Assembly (NCBI RefSeq): GCF_003600895.1
Contig: NZ_QYRP01000002.1
Coordinates: 186,001 to 250,000 of the forward strand
Source of the DNA: Nocardioides cavernaquae
Lineage (GTDB): Bacteria; Actinomycetota; Actinomycetes; Propionibacteriales; Nocardioidaceae
DNA: 64,000 nt
Reading direction: 5' to 3'
Below the pieces are notes generated by a model. It was not told the DNA's origin, made no database searches, and saw only the letters and a program-made list of their open reading frames with translations. Shown here in pieces: positions 45,349 to 54,481 of the stretch. Positions within the stretch are counted from its first letter, which is position 1. Each line of letters starts with the position of its first letter. A program made the translations under genes and the position numbers.

Positions 45349-46041
45349 ATGGCGCACATCGTGCTGGTCCCCGGAGCCGCGGTCGGCCCACAGGTCTGGG
45401 CGCGGTGCGCGGGCGTCCTGACCGATCTCGGGCACGTTGTGGCGACGCCGGATCGGCCACGGAGCGGCGACCTGGCGACAGAGCTCGCCGCACTGGCCCC
45501 CCTGGTCGACGGTGCCTGGGTGGTCGGCATGAGCGGCGGCGCGACCCTCGGACTGGCGCTCGCAGCGCAGGGCATTCCGCTGGCCGGTGCAGTCCTGCAC
45601 GAGCCCGCGGTCGGGTCGCTTCTTCCGGGTCTGCTCGGTCCCATCGCGGCAGCGTTCGCGTCCGGAGGCACCCACGGCTTCGCCCGCGCACTCTACGGAC
45701 CGGCGTGGAGTCCGTCCCTGCTCGGTGATCTCGACGAGGTGAGCGGGATCGACGACACCGTCACTGCCCGTGAGCTGGCGATGTTCCGGGCGTTCGAGCC
45801 GGCGCGCGCACACCCCGATGCCGGCCAGGTCCTGGTCACCTGGGGCAGCGCGTCCGGACCTCAGCGGGCCGCTGCGGCCGCAGCGCTGAGCCAGGCCTGC
45901 GGCCATCGGATCGCCGAGATCCCCGGCGCCGCCCACTTCGTCGGCCACGACCTGCCGGAGCTCTTCGCCACGGTCATCGACCGCGAGGTTCGGGCGTCCC
46001 CAGAAATTCGTTTCGGGCCGAGCGGTCAGCGGGCGAGGTAG
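45349..46041 (+). CDS. Alpha/beta hydrolase
   Basis: The 230-residue product begins MAHIVLVPGAAVGPQVW, the usual oxyanion region. It has the nucleophile elbow GMSGGATLG and a late catalytic His in AAHFVGHDLPEL. The acid residue is probably in the VTWGSAS region or just after, but is not clear. Substrate is unknown. It is divergent from gntR, and its last 16 nt overlap the end of the response-regulator gene on the other strand. Confidence 0.8.
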   Translation: MAHIVLVPGAAVGPQVWARCAGVLTDLGHVVATPDRPRSGDLATELAALAPLVDGAWVVGMSGGATLGLALAAQGIPLAGAVLHEPAVGSLLPGLLGPIAAAFASGGTHGFARALYGPAWSPSLLGDLDEVSGIDDTVTARELAMFRAFEPARAHPDAGQVLVTWGSASGPQRAAAAAALSQACGHRIAEIPGAAHFVGHDLPELFATVIDREVRASPEIRFGPSGQRAR

Positions 46042-46721
46042 ATCCGTTCGGGACGCCCACCGCCGTAGCGCAGGCGCACTCCCGCCTGATCGGTCGTCAC
46101 GAAGTGCTCGAGGTAGCGGCGTGCAGTCACCCGCGAGAGGCCGAGCCCGGCTGCGCACTCGGCAGCCGAAAGCTCCCCTGCCTCGGTGAGCGCGGCGAGC
46201 ACCAGTGCCGCGGTCGGCTCGCTGAGGCCCTTGGGGGGATCGGCCCGGCGGGCCAGGCCGGCAGGCACGAACAGCGCGTCGATGGCCCCCTGCTCGGCGA
46301 AGCCCGAGTCCCCCAGGGCGAGGTACGCCGAGCGGAACGCCTCCAGCCGCACGCGCAGGTCGTCGTACTCGAACGGCTTCACGAGGTAGTGCGCGGCACC
46401 GTTGGCCGCAGCACTGCGCACGGTGTCTGCCTCGCGCGCAGCGGTCACCATGATCACGCCGACGTCGTCCCCACCGGCACGCAGCCGTCGCAGCACGTCG
46501 AGTCCGCTGAGGTCCGGCAGGTGGACGTCGAGGAGCACGAGGTCGGGGCGCAGCCGGGCCACCTCGGCCAGTGCCGCCGTGCCGGTCGCAGCGTTGCCGA
46601 CCACCCGGAAGCCGGCGGTCCGGTCGACGAACCGGGTGTGGATCGAGGCCACCATGAAGTCGTCGTCGACGACCAGGACCGCGATCTCATCCGGCTGCCC
46701 GGACTGCTCGGGACTGGTCAT
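46026..46721 (-). CDS. CitB/DpiA-type response regulator
   Basis: The 231-residue product has a receiver domain with acidic pocket VVDDDFM, phospho-Asp in LVLLDVHLPDLSG, and VMVTAAREADT with KPF (YLVKPFEYDDL). A C-terminal helix-turn-helix is present (LSAAECAAGLGLSRVTARRYLEH). CitA/CitB and DctS/DctR pairs control di- and tricarboxylate uptake. The 4-nt overlap with the kinase gene and the divergent tctCBA make tricarboxylate control likely. Confidence 0.87.
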   Translation of the reverse strand: MTSPEQSGQPDEIAVLVVDDDFMVASIHTRFVDRTAGFRVVGNAATGTAALAEVARLRPDLVLLDVHLPDLSGLDVLRRLRAGGDDVGVIMVTAAREADTVRSAAANGAAHYLVKPFEYDDLRVRLEAFRSAYLALGDSGFAEQGAIDALFVPAGLARRADPPKGLSEPTAALVLAALTEAGELSAAECAAGLGLSRVTARRYLEHFVTTDQAGVRLRYGGGRPERIYLAR

Positions 46722-48349
46722 CCGTCTCTCCTCGACCGCGGGAGCCGTGCCGTGAAGACCGCTCCCGTCTCGTTGTGCACCGACACCGAACCTCCGCGAC
46801 GTTCGCAGACCACCTGGACCAGCGCAAGGCCGACCCCGCGGCCGCTCGCGTCGCCGGGCTTCGTCGTCCAGCCCCTCCGGAAGACCTCGCTCACCGCGTC
46901 GGGAGCCACTCCGGCTCCGGTGTCGGCGACCTGGACCACGACGATGCCGTCGTCGTCACGCAGGTGTACGTCGACGGTCGGGCCGCCCGACGCCACCGTG
47001 GCGTCGACCGCGTTGTCGACGAGGTTGCCGAGCACGGTGCCGACGTCCGCCGACAGGTCCGGGTCGAGCCGCGGGAGGGCGGTCTGCTCCGCGAGGCGCA
47101 GCTCGACGCCGCGCTCGGCGGCGAGGCTCACCTTGGCCACCAGCAGGGCCGCGACAGCCGGGTCGTCGACGAGCCGGGTCACCGTGTCACTGATCGCCGC
47201 GCGGCGCCGGGCGAGCGTGCCGACGAAGGCCTGGACCTCGTCGTACTCGCCGAGCTGGACGAGGCCGGAGATCGTGTGCAGCTGGTTCTGGAACTCGTGG
47301 GTCTGCGCGCGCAGCGTGTCCGTCACGCTGCGCCGCGCGCTCAGCTCGCTCTGCATCGCCATCAGCTCCGTGCGGTCGCGCAGCGTGGTCACGGTGCCGA
47401 CGCGGCGCCCACCGTGGTGCACGGGGCTGCGGTTGAGGACGACCACGCGGCCATCGACCACCACGACCTGATCGCGCGCACTCGAGCCTCCGGCCAGTGC
47501 CGCGCGGACAGCTGGCTCGATCTCGAGCTGGTCGAGCGTGCGGCCCTCGCTGCCATCGGGCAACCCGAGCAGCTCGCGTGCACTGTCGCTCAGGACCGTC
47601 ACCGTGCCATCGGGAGACACGGCCACGACACCCTCACGGATCGAGTGGAGCAGCGCCTCCCGCTGGTCAGCGAGCGCGGCGATCTCGGCGGGCTCCAGTC
47701 CCCGGGTACGGCGCCGGATCAGCCGGGAGAGCAGCCAGGACCCGGCCACACCCAGCGCGAGCCCCAGTCCGAGGAAGGTGCCCAGGTCGGGAAGCACCGC
47801 CCGGGCTCGCTGCATGAGGGAGGGGTACTTCTCCGCGATCACCACGATGGCCAGCAGGTCACCGTCGTTGCTCACCACCGGCACGTGGGCGACCACCGAG
47901 CGCTCGCCCTCCACCGTGAGGTCGCCGGTCCACGCGCGCAGGTCTCGGGCCGTGCTCGGGCCGAGGTCGACCTCGCCTCGCGCGGCACCGGCGCCGGAGC
48001 CCGCGAGCACCGCCCCGCCTGGCGAGGTGAACAGCACTGCGGTCGCGCCGAGGTTGCGACGCTCCGCCTCGGCGTACGCCGTGAGGGTCTCGGGTTCGAT
48101 CGGGCGCTCGCCGAGGCCCACGCGGACCGGCTCGGTGCCGGCCAGTCGCTCGGCACCCCGCAGCAGCAGGACTCCCCTCGTGTCGCGGAAGTCGGCTGCG
48201 CTCTGCCGCACCGACACGGCGCTGGCGACCGTCAGGACGAGCAGGAGCACCACCAGCTGGAGGGCGAGGAACTGCCCGGCCAGCGTCTGGACGGCCAGGA
48301 CACGTCGGCTGCCCGACGGTCCTCGCTCACCGCTGCGCAGCGACCACAA
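46718..48349 (-). CDS. CitA/DcuS-type sensor histidine kinase
   Basis: The TTG start at 48349 has GGAGG 9 nt upstream. The 543-residue product has a first helix (about 24-46), an extracytoplasmic sensor domain (Cache-like, to about 170) and a second helix near 180-195. A PAS domain and then a HisKA with phospho-His in QTHEFQNQLHTISGLVQLGEYDE (SpoOB-type) follow. The ATPase domain has LGNLVDNAVDATVASGG and GRGVGLALVQVVC. It presumably senses citrate or another carboxylate. Confidence 0.9.
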   Translation of the reverse strand: MWSLRSGERGPSGSRRVLAVQTLAGQFLALQLVVLLLVLTVASAVSVRQSAADFRDTRGVLLLRGAERLAGTEPVRVGLGERPIEPETLTAYAEAERRNLGATAVLFTSPGGAVLAGSGAGAARGEVDLGPSTARDLRAWTGDLTVEGERSVVAHVPVVSNDGDLLAIVVIAEKYPSLMQRARAVLPDLGTFLGLGLALGVAGSWLLSRLIRRRTRGLEPAEIAALADQREALLHSIREGVVAVSPDGTVTVLSDSARELLGLPDGSEGRTLDQLEIEPAVRAALAGGSSARDQVVVVDGRVVVLNRSPVHHGGRRVGTVTTLRDRTELMAMQSELSARRSVTDTLRAQTHEFQNQLHTISGLVQLGEYDEVQAFVGTLARRRAAISDTVTRLVDDPAVAALLVAKVSLAAERGVELRLAEQTALPRLDPDLSADVGTVLGNLVDNAVDATVASGGPTVDVHLRDDDGIVVVQVADTGAGVAPDAVSEVFRRGWTTKPGDASGRGVGLALVQVVCERRGGSVSVHNETGAVFTARLPRSRRDG

Positions 48350-48441
48350 GTTTCACAACCTCCATTGGTTTCCCAAGAGTGACGACCGCCACACCTTCGC
48401 ACCATGATCGGAATGTTGCATCCCCGACCCTCAGGAGAGCC

Positions 48442-49443
48442 ATGACTCCCGGCAGCACACCGCGCACACGACGGCTGGTTTCCGCCGTCGCGCTGGCGCT
48501 TGCCGCCACCCTTGCCACCGGCTGCGGAGTGACCCGCGGCGACCAGGGCGACGACATGACCATGTGGATCCCGAACAGCCCCGGCGGCGGCTACGACCAG
48601 ACCGGCCGCGAGGCGATCCGGGTCATGGAGCAGAACGACGTCATCAAGGGCAGCTTCGAGGTCACCAACATCGTCGGCGGCGGCGGCTCGGTCGCCATGT
48701 CGCGCCTGATGAACGCCGAGGGCGACGACCACCTGATGATGACGGTGGGGCTCGGCGTCGTCGGCGCCACCTACTCCCTCGGACTGGAGCAGCGGCCGCA
48801 GGACGCGACCCCGCTGGCCCAGCTGATCGAGGACCAGGAGGGCGTCCTCGTGCCGGCGGACTCGCCGTACAAGACGATCGATGACTTCCTCGAGGCCTGG
48901 CGCAAGGACCCCGACAGCATCGTCGTCGGCGGCGGCTCCTCCCCCGGCGGTCCCGACCACCTCTTCCCGATGCAGCTGGCGAGCGCGGCCGACGTCGACC
49001 CGCGCGAGGTCCGCTACGTGACGTACGACGGCGGCGGCCCGCTGACCAGTGCCCTGCTCGGCCACAAGATCCAGGTCGGCTTCTCCGGCGTCGGCGAGTT
49101 CGAGAGCCAGATCGCGGCCGGCGACCTCCGGGTCCTGGCCGTCTCGGGCGAGGAGCGACTCACCGGCAAGTCCGTCAAGGACGTGCCGACCCTGACCGAG
49201 TCCGGGGTGGACCTGGTCTTCACCAACTGGCGCGGCGTCCTCGCACCGCCAGGCATCTCCGAGGAGCGCCGCGACGAGCTGATCGCGCTGCTCGAGGAGA
49301 TGCACGACAGCCCCGAGTGGCAGGCCGCGCTCAAGGAGAAGGGCTGGATCGACGCCTTCCGCACCGGAGACGACTTCACCGCGTTCCTGGAGGACCAGGA
49401 CGAGCGGGTCTCGACAACGCTTGAGGAGCTGGGACTGCTGTGA
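48442..49443 (+). CDS. tctC: Tripartite tricarboxylate transporter substrate-binding protein
   Basis: The 333-residue product starts at ATG 48442 with AGGAG at 48433. A lipobox (LATGC) gives a lipoprotein, unusual for Gram-negative TctC proteins but expected here. [17 protein letters not shown] and [14 protein letters not shown] match Bug/TctC binding proteins, and the end TTLEELGLL is typical. It delivers carboxylates such as citrate to TctAB. Start codon of tctB overlaps its stop by 4 nt. Confidence 0.93.
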   Translation: MTPGSTPRTRRLVSAVALALAATLATGCGVTRGDQGDDMTMWIPNSPGGGYDQTGREAIRVMEQNDVIKGSFEVTNIVGGGGSVAMSRLMNAEGDDHLMMTVGLGVVGATYSLGLEQRPQDATPLAQLIEDQEGVLVPADSPYKTIDDFLEAWRKDPDSIVVGGGSSPGGPDHLFPMQLASAADVDPREVRYVTYDGGGPLTSALLGHKIQVGFSGVGEFESQIAAGDLRVLAVSGEERLTGKSVKDVPTLTESGVDLVFTNWRGVLAPPGISEERRDELIALLEEMHDSPEWQAALKEKGWIDAFRTGDDFTAFLEDQDERVSTTLEELGLL

Positions 49444-49952
49444 GCACGACACTCGAACCGGACGCCCCCACGCGGGCCGTCGACCGCGGGCAGTACCTCC
49501 TGGCCACGCTGCTGGTGGCCCTCGGCGGCTACACCGTCTACGACGCGACCACCCTGAACGTCGGCTTCGGCGACCCGGTCGGCCCCCGCGCCTTCCCGTA
49601 CGTCGTCGGCTCCGTCCTCCTCGTCCTCGGAATCCTGCTCGCGGTGGCAACCGCCCGCGGCGACCGCCCGCAGGCAGAAGAGGGCGAGGACGTCGACCTG
49701 ACCCACCCCGCCGACTGGGCCACCTTGGCCAAGCTGGTCGTGGTGCTGGTCTTCACCGCCGCCACCCTCGGCGTGCTCGGCTGGGCGATCAACGGAGCGA
49801 TCCTCTTCGCCGGAAGCGCCTGGGCGCTCGGCAGCCGGACCCTGGTCCGCGACATCCTGATCGGGATCGTGCTGTCGGTCGGCAGCTGGTACGCCTTCTA
49901 CGTCGGCCTCGGCATCCCGCTCTCGCCGGGCATCCTCGACGGGATCCTGTGA
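49440..49952 (+). CDS. tctB: Tripartite tricarboxylate transporter small membrane subunit
   Basis: The 170-residue product has four hydrophobic helices and the TctB features [24 protein letters not shown] and [18 protein letters not shown]. It partners the large TctA channel. GTG start; the gene shares one base with tctA (TGATG). Confidence 0.92.
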   Translation: MSTTLEPDAPTRAVDRGQYLLATLLVALGGYTVYDATTLNVGFGDPVGPRAFPYVVGSVLLVLGILLAVATARGDRPQAEEGEDVDLTHPADWATLAKLVVVLVFTAATLGVLGWAINGAILFAGSAWALGSRTLVRDILIGIVLSVGSWYAFYVGLGIPLSPGILDGIL

Positions 49953-51502
49953 TGGAGAGCCTCGACCTGCTGTGGGGCGGCCTCTCCGCCGCCGCCACCC
50001 CCGAGAACCTCATGTGGGCTGCCCTCGGCGTGCTGCTCGGCACGTTCGTCGGCGTCCTCCCCGGCATCGGCCCGGCCATGGCCGTGGCCCTGCTGCTCCC
50101 TGTCACCTACGGCCTCGAGCCGGCGCAGGCGTTCATCATGTTCGCCGGCATCTACTACGGCGGCATGTACGGCGGCTCCACGACCTCGATCCTGCTCAAC
50201 ACACCCGGTGAGTCCGCCTCGGTGATGACGGCGATCGAGGGCAACCGGATGGCCAAGCGCGGACGGGCCGCGCAGGCCCTGGCCACCGCCGCGATCGGCT
50301 CGTTCATCGCCGGCACGATCGGCACGATGCTCGTGGTCTTCCTGGCCCCGACCATGGCCGACCTCGCTGTCGAGATCGGCGCCCCGTCGTTCCTCGCGGT
50401 GATCCTGCTGGCCATGGTCCTGGTGACCGGCGTGCTCGGCTCCTCGCGACTGCGTGGGTTCATCGCACTCTTCGTCGGCCTCACCATCGGTCTGGTCGGC
50501 CTCGACCTCAACACGGCACAGTCCCGCGTCGACTTCGGCAGCACCCTGCTCGCGGACCGCATCGACATCGTCGTCGTCGCGGTCGGCGTCTTCGCCCTCG
50601 GCGAGGCACTCTGGGTCGCGGCGCACCTGCGTCGCAAGCCGCTGGAGATCATCCCGGTCGGCGGCACCCCGTGGCTGAGCCGTGAGGACTTCGGTCGCTC
50701 CTGGAAGCCGTGGCTGCGCGGCACCGCGATCGGGTTCCCCTTCGGAGCAGTCCCGGCCGGTGGCGCCGAGACGCCGACGTTCCTGTCGTACCTGCTCGAG
50801 CGTCGCCTCGCCGGCAAGAAGAGCGAGTTCGGCCAGGGCGCCATCGAGGGCGTGGCCGGACCCGAGGCCGCCAACAACGCCTCCGCAGCGGGCACCTTCG
50901 TCCCGCTGCTGGCGCTGGGTCTCCCGGTGACGGCGACCGCCTCGATCATGCTGGCGGCGTTCCAGAACTACGGCATCGAACCCGGTCCCCAGCTGATGAC
51001 CGAGCACTCCGACCTGGTGTGGACCCTGCTCGCGAGCCTGCTGATCGGCAACACCCTGCTGCTGGTGCTCAACCTGCCGCTGGCGCCGTTGTGGGCCAAG
51101 CTGCTCCGCACCCCGCGTCCGTACCTCTACGCAGGCATCCTGTTCTTCGCCTCGCTCGGGGCGTACGCCGCGCGGCAGCGGGCGTTCGACCTGGTGTTGC
51201 TGCTGGTCTTCGGTGCCCTCGGGTTCGCGATGCGGCGCTTCGCGATCCCGGTCCTTCCGCTGATCCTGGGCCTGATCCTCGGCCCGACGATGGAGCTGAA
51301 GTTCCGCGAGGCGCTGGCGCTCTCCGGCGGCGACGCTTCCGGTCTCGTCAACGAGCCGCTCGCGGTCATCGTCTACGTGATCATCGCGCTCGCCGTCGCC
51401 GTACCCCTCGTCCTGGGCGCGGTGCTCCGCGGCCGGAACAACACACCGTCCGGGCCGACTGACCCGTCCGGACCCGCGGACCAGAAGGAGATGGTGAGCT
51501 GA
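49952..51502 (+). CDS. tctA: Tripartite tricarboxylate transporter large membrane subunit
   Basis: The 516-residue product has about 11-12 helices. TctA signatures include [52 protein letters not shown] regions (parts), and [19 protein letters not shown]. It is the sodium- or proton-coupled channel component. Its stop shares one base with the stress-protein start, so the latter is coupled to transport. Confidence 0.95.
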   Translation: MESLDLLWGGLSAAATPENLMWAALGVLLGTFVGVLPGIGPAMAVALLLPVTYGLEPAQAFIMFAGIYYGGMYGGSTTSILLNTPGESASVMTAIEGNRMAKRGRAAQALATAAIGSFIAGTIGTMLVVFLAPTMADLAVEIGAPSFLAVILLAMVLVTGVLGSSRLRGFIALFVGLTIGLVGLDLNTAQSRVDFGSTLLADRIDIVVVAVGVFALGEALWVAAHLRRKPLEIIPVGGTPWLSREDFGRSWKPWLRGTAIGFPFGAVPAGGAETPTFLSYLLERRLAGKKSEFGQGAIEGVAGPEAANNASAAGTFVPLLALGLPVTATASIMLAAFQNYGIEPGPQLMTEHSDLVWTLLASLLIGNTLLLVLNLPLAPLWAKLLRTPRPYLYAGILFFASLGAYAARQRAFDLVLLLVFGALGFAMRRFAIPVLPLILGLILGPTMELKFREALALSGGDASGLVNEPLAVIVYVIIALAVAVPLVLGAVLRGRNNTPSGPTDPSGPADQKEMVS

Positions 51503-51894
51503 TGAGCGCCAAGATCGTGGTGTCCTGGAGTCCCGACGACTTCGGTCGCACTGCCATCGAGCACGCCGTGTCCGAGGCCCGGCTGCGCAGTGCGTCACTC
51601 GTGGTGGTCAACGCCACCCGCGGCGACTCGCTGGTGGACGACCACTACGCCCGCGGTTCGCAGGTCGAGGACCTCCGGAGGGTGCTGACCGAGACCGCGG
51701 TGCCGTTCGAGATCCGGCAGAGCATGGGCAGCGACATCGCCGACCAGGTGCTCGACGTGGCCGAGGAGGTGGCGGCGACCCTGATCGTGGTCGCGGTCCA
51801 CCGCCGGTCCCCGGTCGGCAAGCTGATCATGGGCAGCGTCGCGCAGCGTGTGATCCTCGGCGCCGACTGCCCCGTGATCGCGGTCAAGCCCTGA
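51502..51894 (+). CDS. Universal stress protein (UspA family)
   Basis: The 130-residue product is a single Usp domain: [26 protein letters not shown], then a helical middle and VGKLIMGSVAQRVILGADCP, the nucleotide-binding G-x2-G-x9-G(S)-like end, finishing CPVIAVKP. It is the last gene of the tctCBA unit with a TGATG overlap, implying coordinated amounts. Role in carboxylate transport control is inference. Confidence 0.9.
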   Translation: MSAKIVVSWSPDDFGRTAIEHAVSEARLRSASLVVVNATRGDSLVDDHYARGSQVEDLRRVLTETAVPFEIRQSMGSDIADQVLDVAEEVAATLIVVAVHRRSPVGKLIMGSVAQRVILGADCPVIAVKP

Positions 51895-51906
51895 GCCCGA
51901 GCGGGG

Positions 51907-54306
51907 TCAGGCGCGAAGACTGCGGCGCACCGCACGGAGCGTGAGCAGCAGCAGGACAGTGGCGATCGCGACCAGCACCATCAGGTCGCGGTCCCACTGT
52001 CCTGTCGTGTATGCCGCGAGGGGGTCGGGCACTGCACCCGGCACGCCGTTCTTCGCGCGCTCGAGGTGCACGCTGACCGCGTTGGCGGCGTGTGCCCAGC
52101 GTGCCGGAGCCAGCCACGCGATCTGCTCCAGGACCGGCCGACCGGCCACCTGGACGAGGGCACTGGAGAGCACGAGCTGGCCCATCACCAGGGCGACCAG
52201 GGCGGGCATCGCCTGCTCGACCGACTGAACCAGCGCTGAGGCGAGCAGGCCCAGGAACGCTGATGCCACGGTCAGCAGCCCCGTCACCAACGCGATCTCC
52301 CACAGCCCGTGCCCGCGAACGCCATCGGCGTCCAGTCCCGGAAGCCCGGCCAGCGCCAGCCAGGTGACCAGCAGTCCCTGGCCGAAGCAGAGCGCACCCA
52401 GCACCAGTGCCTTCGCCAGCACGTAGGCGCCCGGAGAGAGTCCGACGGCGTACTCCCGACGGACGACGGCCCGCTCCTTCACCAGCTCCCGGATCGCCAT
52501 CGCCGCGCCCATCAGGGTCGCTGCGACGAGCAACAGGGTGAGCCGTTGGCCGGCTTCCTGGCCGAGATTCATCCGCGTGGCCCCGGCGGCGCGCGCCGCG
52601 ACCAGCGACAGCCCGCCCTCCCCCGGAACGACCCGGCTGAGGGCAGCCAGGAGCAGTGGCATGAGGACGAGCATGGCGAGCGTGAGCCGGTCGGCCAGGG
52701 TGACCGCCAGGCAGCGTCGTACCAGCGTGGCGAGCTGCATCGGCGGGCTCTGCCGGGGCGGCACCGACAGCGTGCCGGGTGGGCGCAGGGAGGGGCGCGG
52801 AACGCTCGCCGTCGAGGGGCGCGGCGGCACCGTGCCCGACTCGAGGAGATCGAAGAGCTCCGGGTACGCCGCGCAGCCGAAGTGGTCGAGCACGCCCTCG
52901 GGCGGACCGACGTAGCAAACGGAACCGCCACGGGCGAGGACGACGACGTTGTCGCACGCCTCGAGGCCGAGGACGGAGTGGGTGACCACGACGACGATCC
53001 GCTCCTCGCGGGAGAGCCCGCGCAGCTGCTCCATCACGCTGCGGTCGAAGCCGGGGTCGAGCCCGGAGGTGGGCTCGTCGAGGAAGAGCAGCGACGGCGC
53101 GGTGATCAGTTCGGTGGCGATCGAGACCCGCTTGCGCTGTCCGCCGGAGAGCTGGCTGCCGATGCGCTGGCGGCGCTGCGAGGTGAGGCCGAGCTGGTCG
53201 AGGACCTCGTCGACGCGCGCCTCGCGCTCGGAGTGCGTGGTGTCGGGCGGCAGGCGCAGGGCTGCGGCGTACCTGAGGCCTTGCTCGACGGTCAGCTGTC
53301 GGTGCAGCAGGTCGTCCTGCGGGACCACGCCGATGCGGAACCGGACCCGGTCGCGCTCACTGTCGAGGTCGTGGCCGTCCCAGACGACGCGGCCGGTGGT
53401 GGCCGGGGCCTCACCGGTGAGTGCGCGAAGCAGGGTCGACTTGCCGGAACCGGACGGGCCGATCACGGCGGTGAGGCTGCCCGGGGCGAGGGCGAAGCTG
53501 ATGTTGTCGAGCAGGCGGTGGCCGTTGCCGGTGGTGACCGAGACGCGGTCGACGATCAGCGCGCCGGGCTCGGGCGTGACGACGGCGGGAACCGACGTAC
53601 GCCGCACGGCCGGGACGGCGGTCGGTCCTGGCGTCCGCGCCGGGGTCGGTGGCCGTGTCGGTGCCGGCGCAGGGGTATCCGCTGCCGACTCCGTGTTGTT
53701 GCCCTTTTCGCCGACGGAGGGGGCGTCCCTCCCCGCCTGGGTGTTGGTACAGATTTCGGGGGCAGCGGGGGCGGAAATCTGTACCAGCACGGAGTCGGAG
53801 GCAGACATCTCCTGAGCCGGCTCGAGGTGGGCGAGCGGCTCCGGTTCAAGCTCAAGCTCAAGCTCAAGCTCCGCGACAGCCTCGGGCTGCGGCGGGACGT
53901 AGGTCTCGAAAACCCGCGCCGGCGCTACATAGGCGGCGGGTGGCACGTAGGCACTGGCCCGCTCGGGCTCCGGCTCGATCCACTCGTCGACGAAGTCCTC
54001 GGACCGGAAGACCGTCTCGGTCACGGAAGCCATCGGCTCGAGCACCTCGAGCTCGACGAGCTGGCCATCGGGCGCGCCGACATGGACGGCGATCGGGCGT
54101 CCGCGGAAGAGCGGCAGCTGCACGACCCGGCAACCGTCGAGGTAGAGCATCGGCGTCTCGCCGACGTCGCGCACGGACCAGCCGCTCGCCGTGCGCTGGA
54201 GCGCGAGGGGGCCCAGGCGCACCTCGTGCTCGTCGAACTCCCGAGACTGACCGTCCGTCGAGACGCGCAGGCGCTCCCTGGTGGCGGCGTACTGGAGCAG
54301 TGTCAT
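51907..54306 (-). CDS. Rv1747-like ABC exporter: FHA-like domain, ATPase, ABC2 permease
   Basis: The 799-residue product has an N-terminal region (1-95) resembling an FHA domain but without a clear G-R and S-x-x-H phosphothreonine site. A Pro/Ala/Glu-rich linker spans about 120-260. The ABC ATPase (about 265-480) has Walker A GPSGSGKST, signature LSGGQRKRVSIATEL and Walker B LLFLDEPTSGLD. Six helices of ABC2 type (about 560-799) follow, an ABCG-like half-transporter. In M. tuberculosis Rv1747 is phosphorylated by PknF and needed for growth in host cells. No kinase is adjacent here. The linker DNA carries inverted repeats. Confidence 0.87.
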   Translation of the reverse strand: MTLLQYAATRERLRVSTDGQSREFDEHEVRLGPLALQRTASGWSVRDVGETPMLYLDGCRVVQLPLFRGRPIAVHVGAPDGQLVELEVLEPMASVTETVFRSEDFVDEWIEPEPERASAYVPPAAYVAPARVFETYVPPQPEAVAELELELELEPEPLAHLEPAQEMSASDSVLVQISAPAAPEICTNTQAGRDAPSVGEKGNNTESAADTPAPAPTRPPTPARTPGPTAVPAVRRTSVPAVVTPEPGALIVDRVSVTTGNGHRLLDNISFALAPGSLTAVIGPSGSGKSTLLRALTGEAPATTGRVVWDGHDLDSERDRVRFRIGVVPQDDLLHRQLTVEQGLRYAAALRLPPDTTHSEREARVDEVLDQLGLTSQRRQRIGSQLSGGQRKRVSIATELITAPSLLFLDEPTSGLDPGFDRSVMEQLRGLSREERIVVVVTHSVLGLEACDNVVVLARGGSVCYVGPPEGVLDHFGCAAYPELFDLLESGTVPPRPSTASVPRPSLRPPGTLSVPPRQSPPMQLATLVRRCLAVTLADRLTLAMLVLMPLLLAALSRVVPGEGGLSLVAARAAGATRMNLGQEAGQRLTLLLVAATLMGAAMAIRELVKERAVVRREYAVGLSPGAYVLAKALVLGALCFGQGLLVTWLALAGLPGLDADGVRGHGLWEIALVTGLLTVASAFLGLLASALVQSVEQAMPALVALVMGQLVLSSALVQVAGRPVLEQIAWLAPARWAHAANAVSVHLERAKNGVPGAVPDPLAAYTTGQWDRDLMVLVAIATVLLLLTLRAVRRSLRA
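53685..53798. repeat. Nested inverted repeats inside the exporter linker
   Basis: GTGTTGGTACAGATTTC (53741-53757) and its reverse complement (53774-53790, one mismatch) flank a 16-nt loop. An outer pair CCGACTCCGTG (53685-53695) and CACGGAGTCGG (53788-53798) encloses them. The structure lies in frame within the variable linker, so it is either an inserted palindromic element or a transcript structure. Confidence 0.7.
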
Positions 54307-54426
54307 CTCCGTCCGAACGCTAGGTCCGGAATGTCCGACGACGATGGAGGCACGCCGAGGGCAGGGGCGCATCAGGGCGGGGCACGGAATGCACTGGCGC
54401 GCCCGACCGGGCGGGGCCTACGGTGA

Positions 54427-54440
54427 CGCAAACGTTTACG
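54427..54440. promoter_or_regulatory. LacI-like palindrome upstream of the MFS gene
   Basis: CGCAAACGTTTACG has an 8-bp perfect core (AAACGTTT) and 12 of 14 positions of the LacI-family pattern TGnnAnCGnTnnCA. It lies 42 nt before ATG 54482 in the divergent gap. No LacI gene is in the window. Confidence 0.35.
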
Positions 54441-54481
54441 CACGTCCGCCGAGGCGGTCTCCAACGCCCGAAAGTGCTCCC

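Noticed and set aside
51907..54426. Plus-strand frame opposite the exporter gene
   Set aside because: Antisense to a gene with intact ABC motifs.
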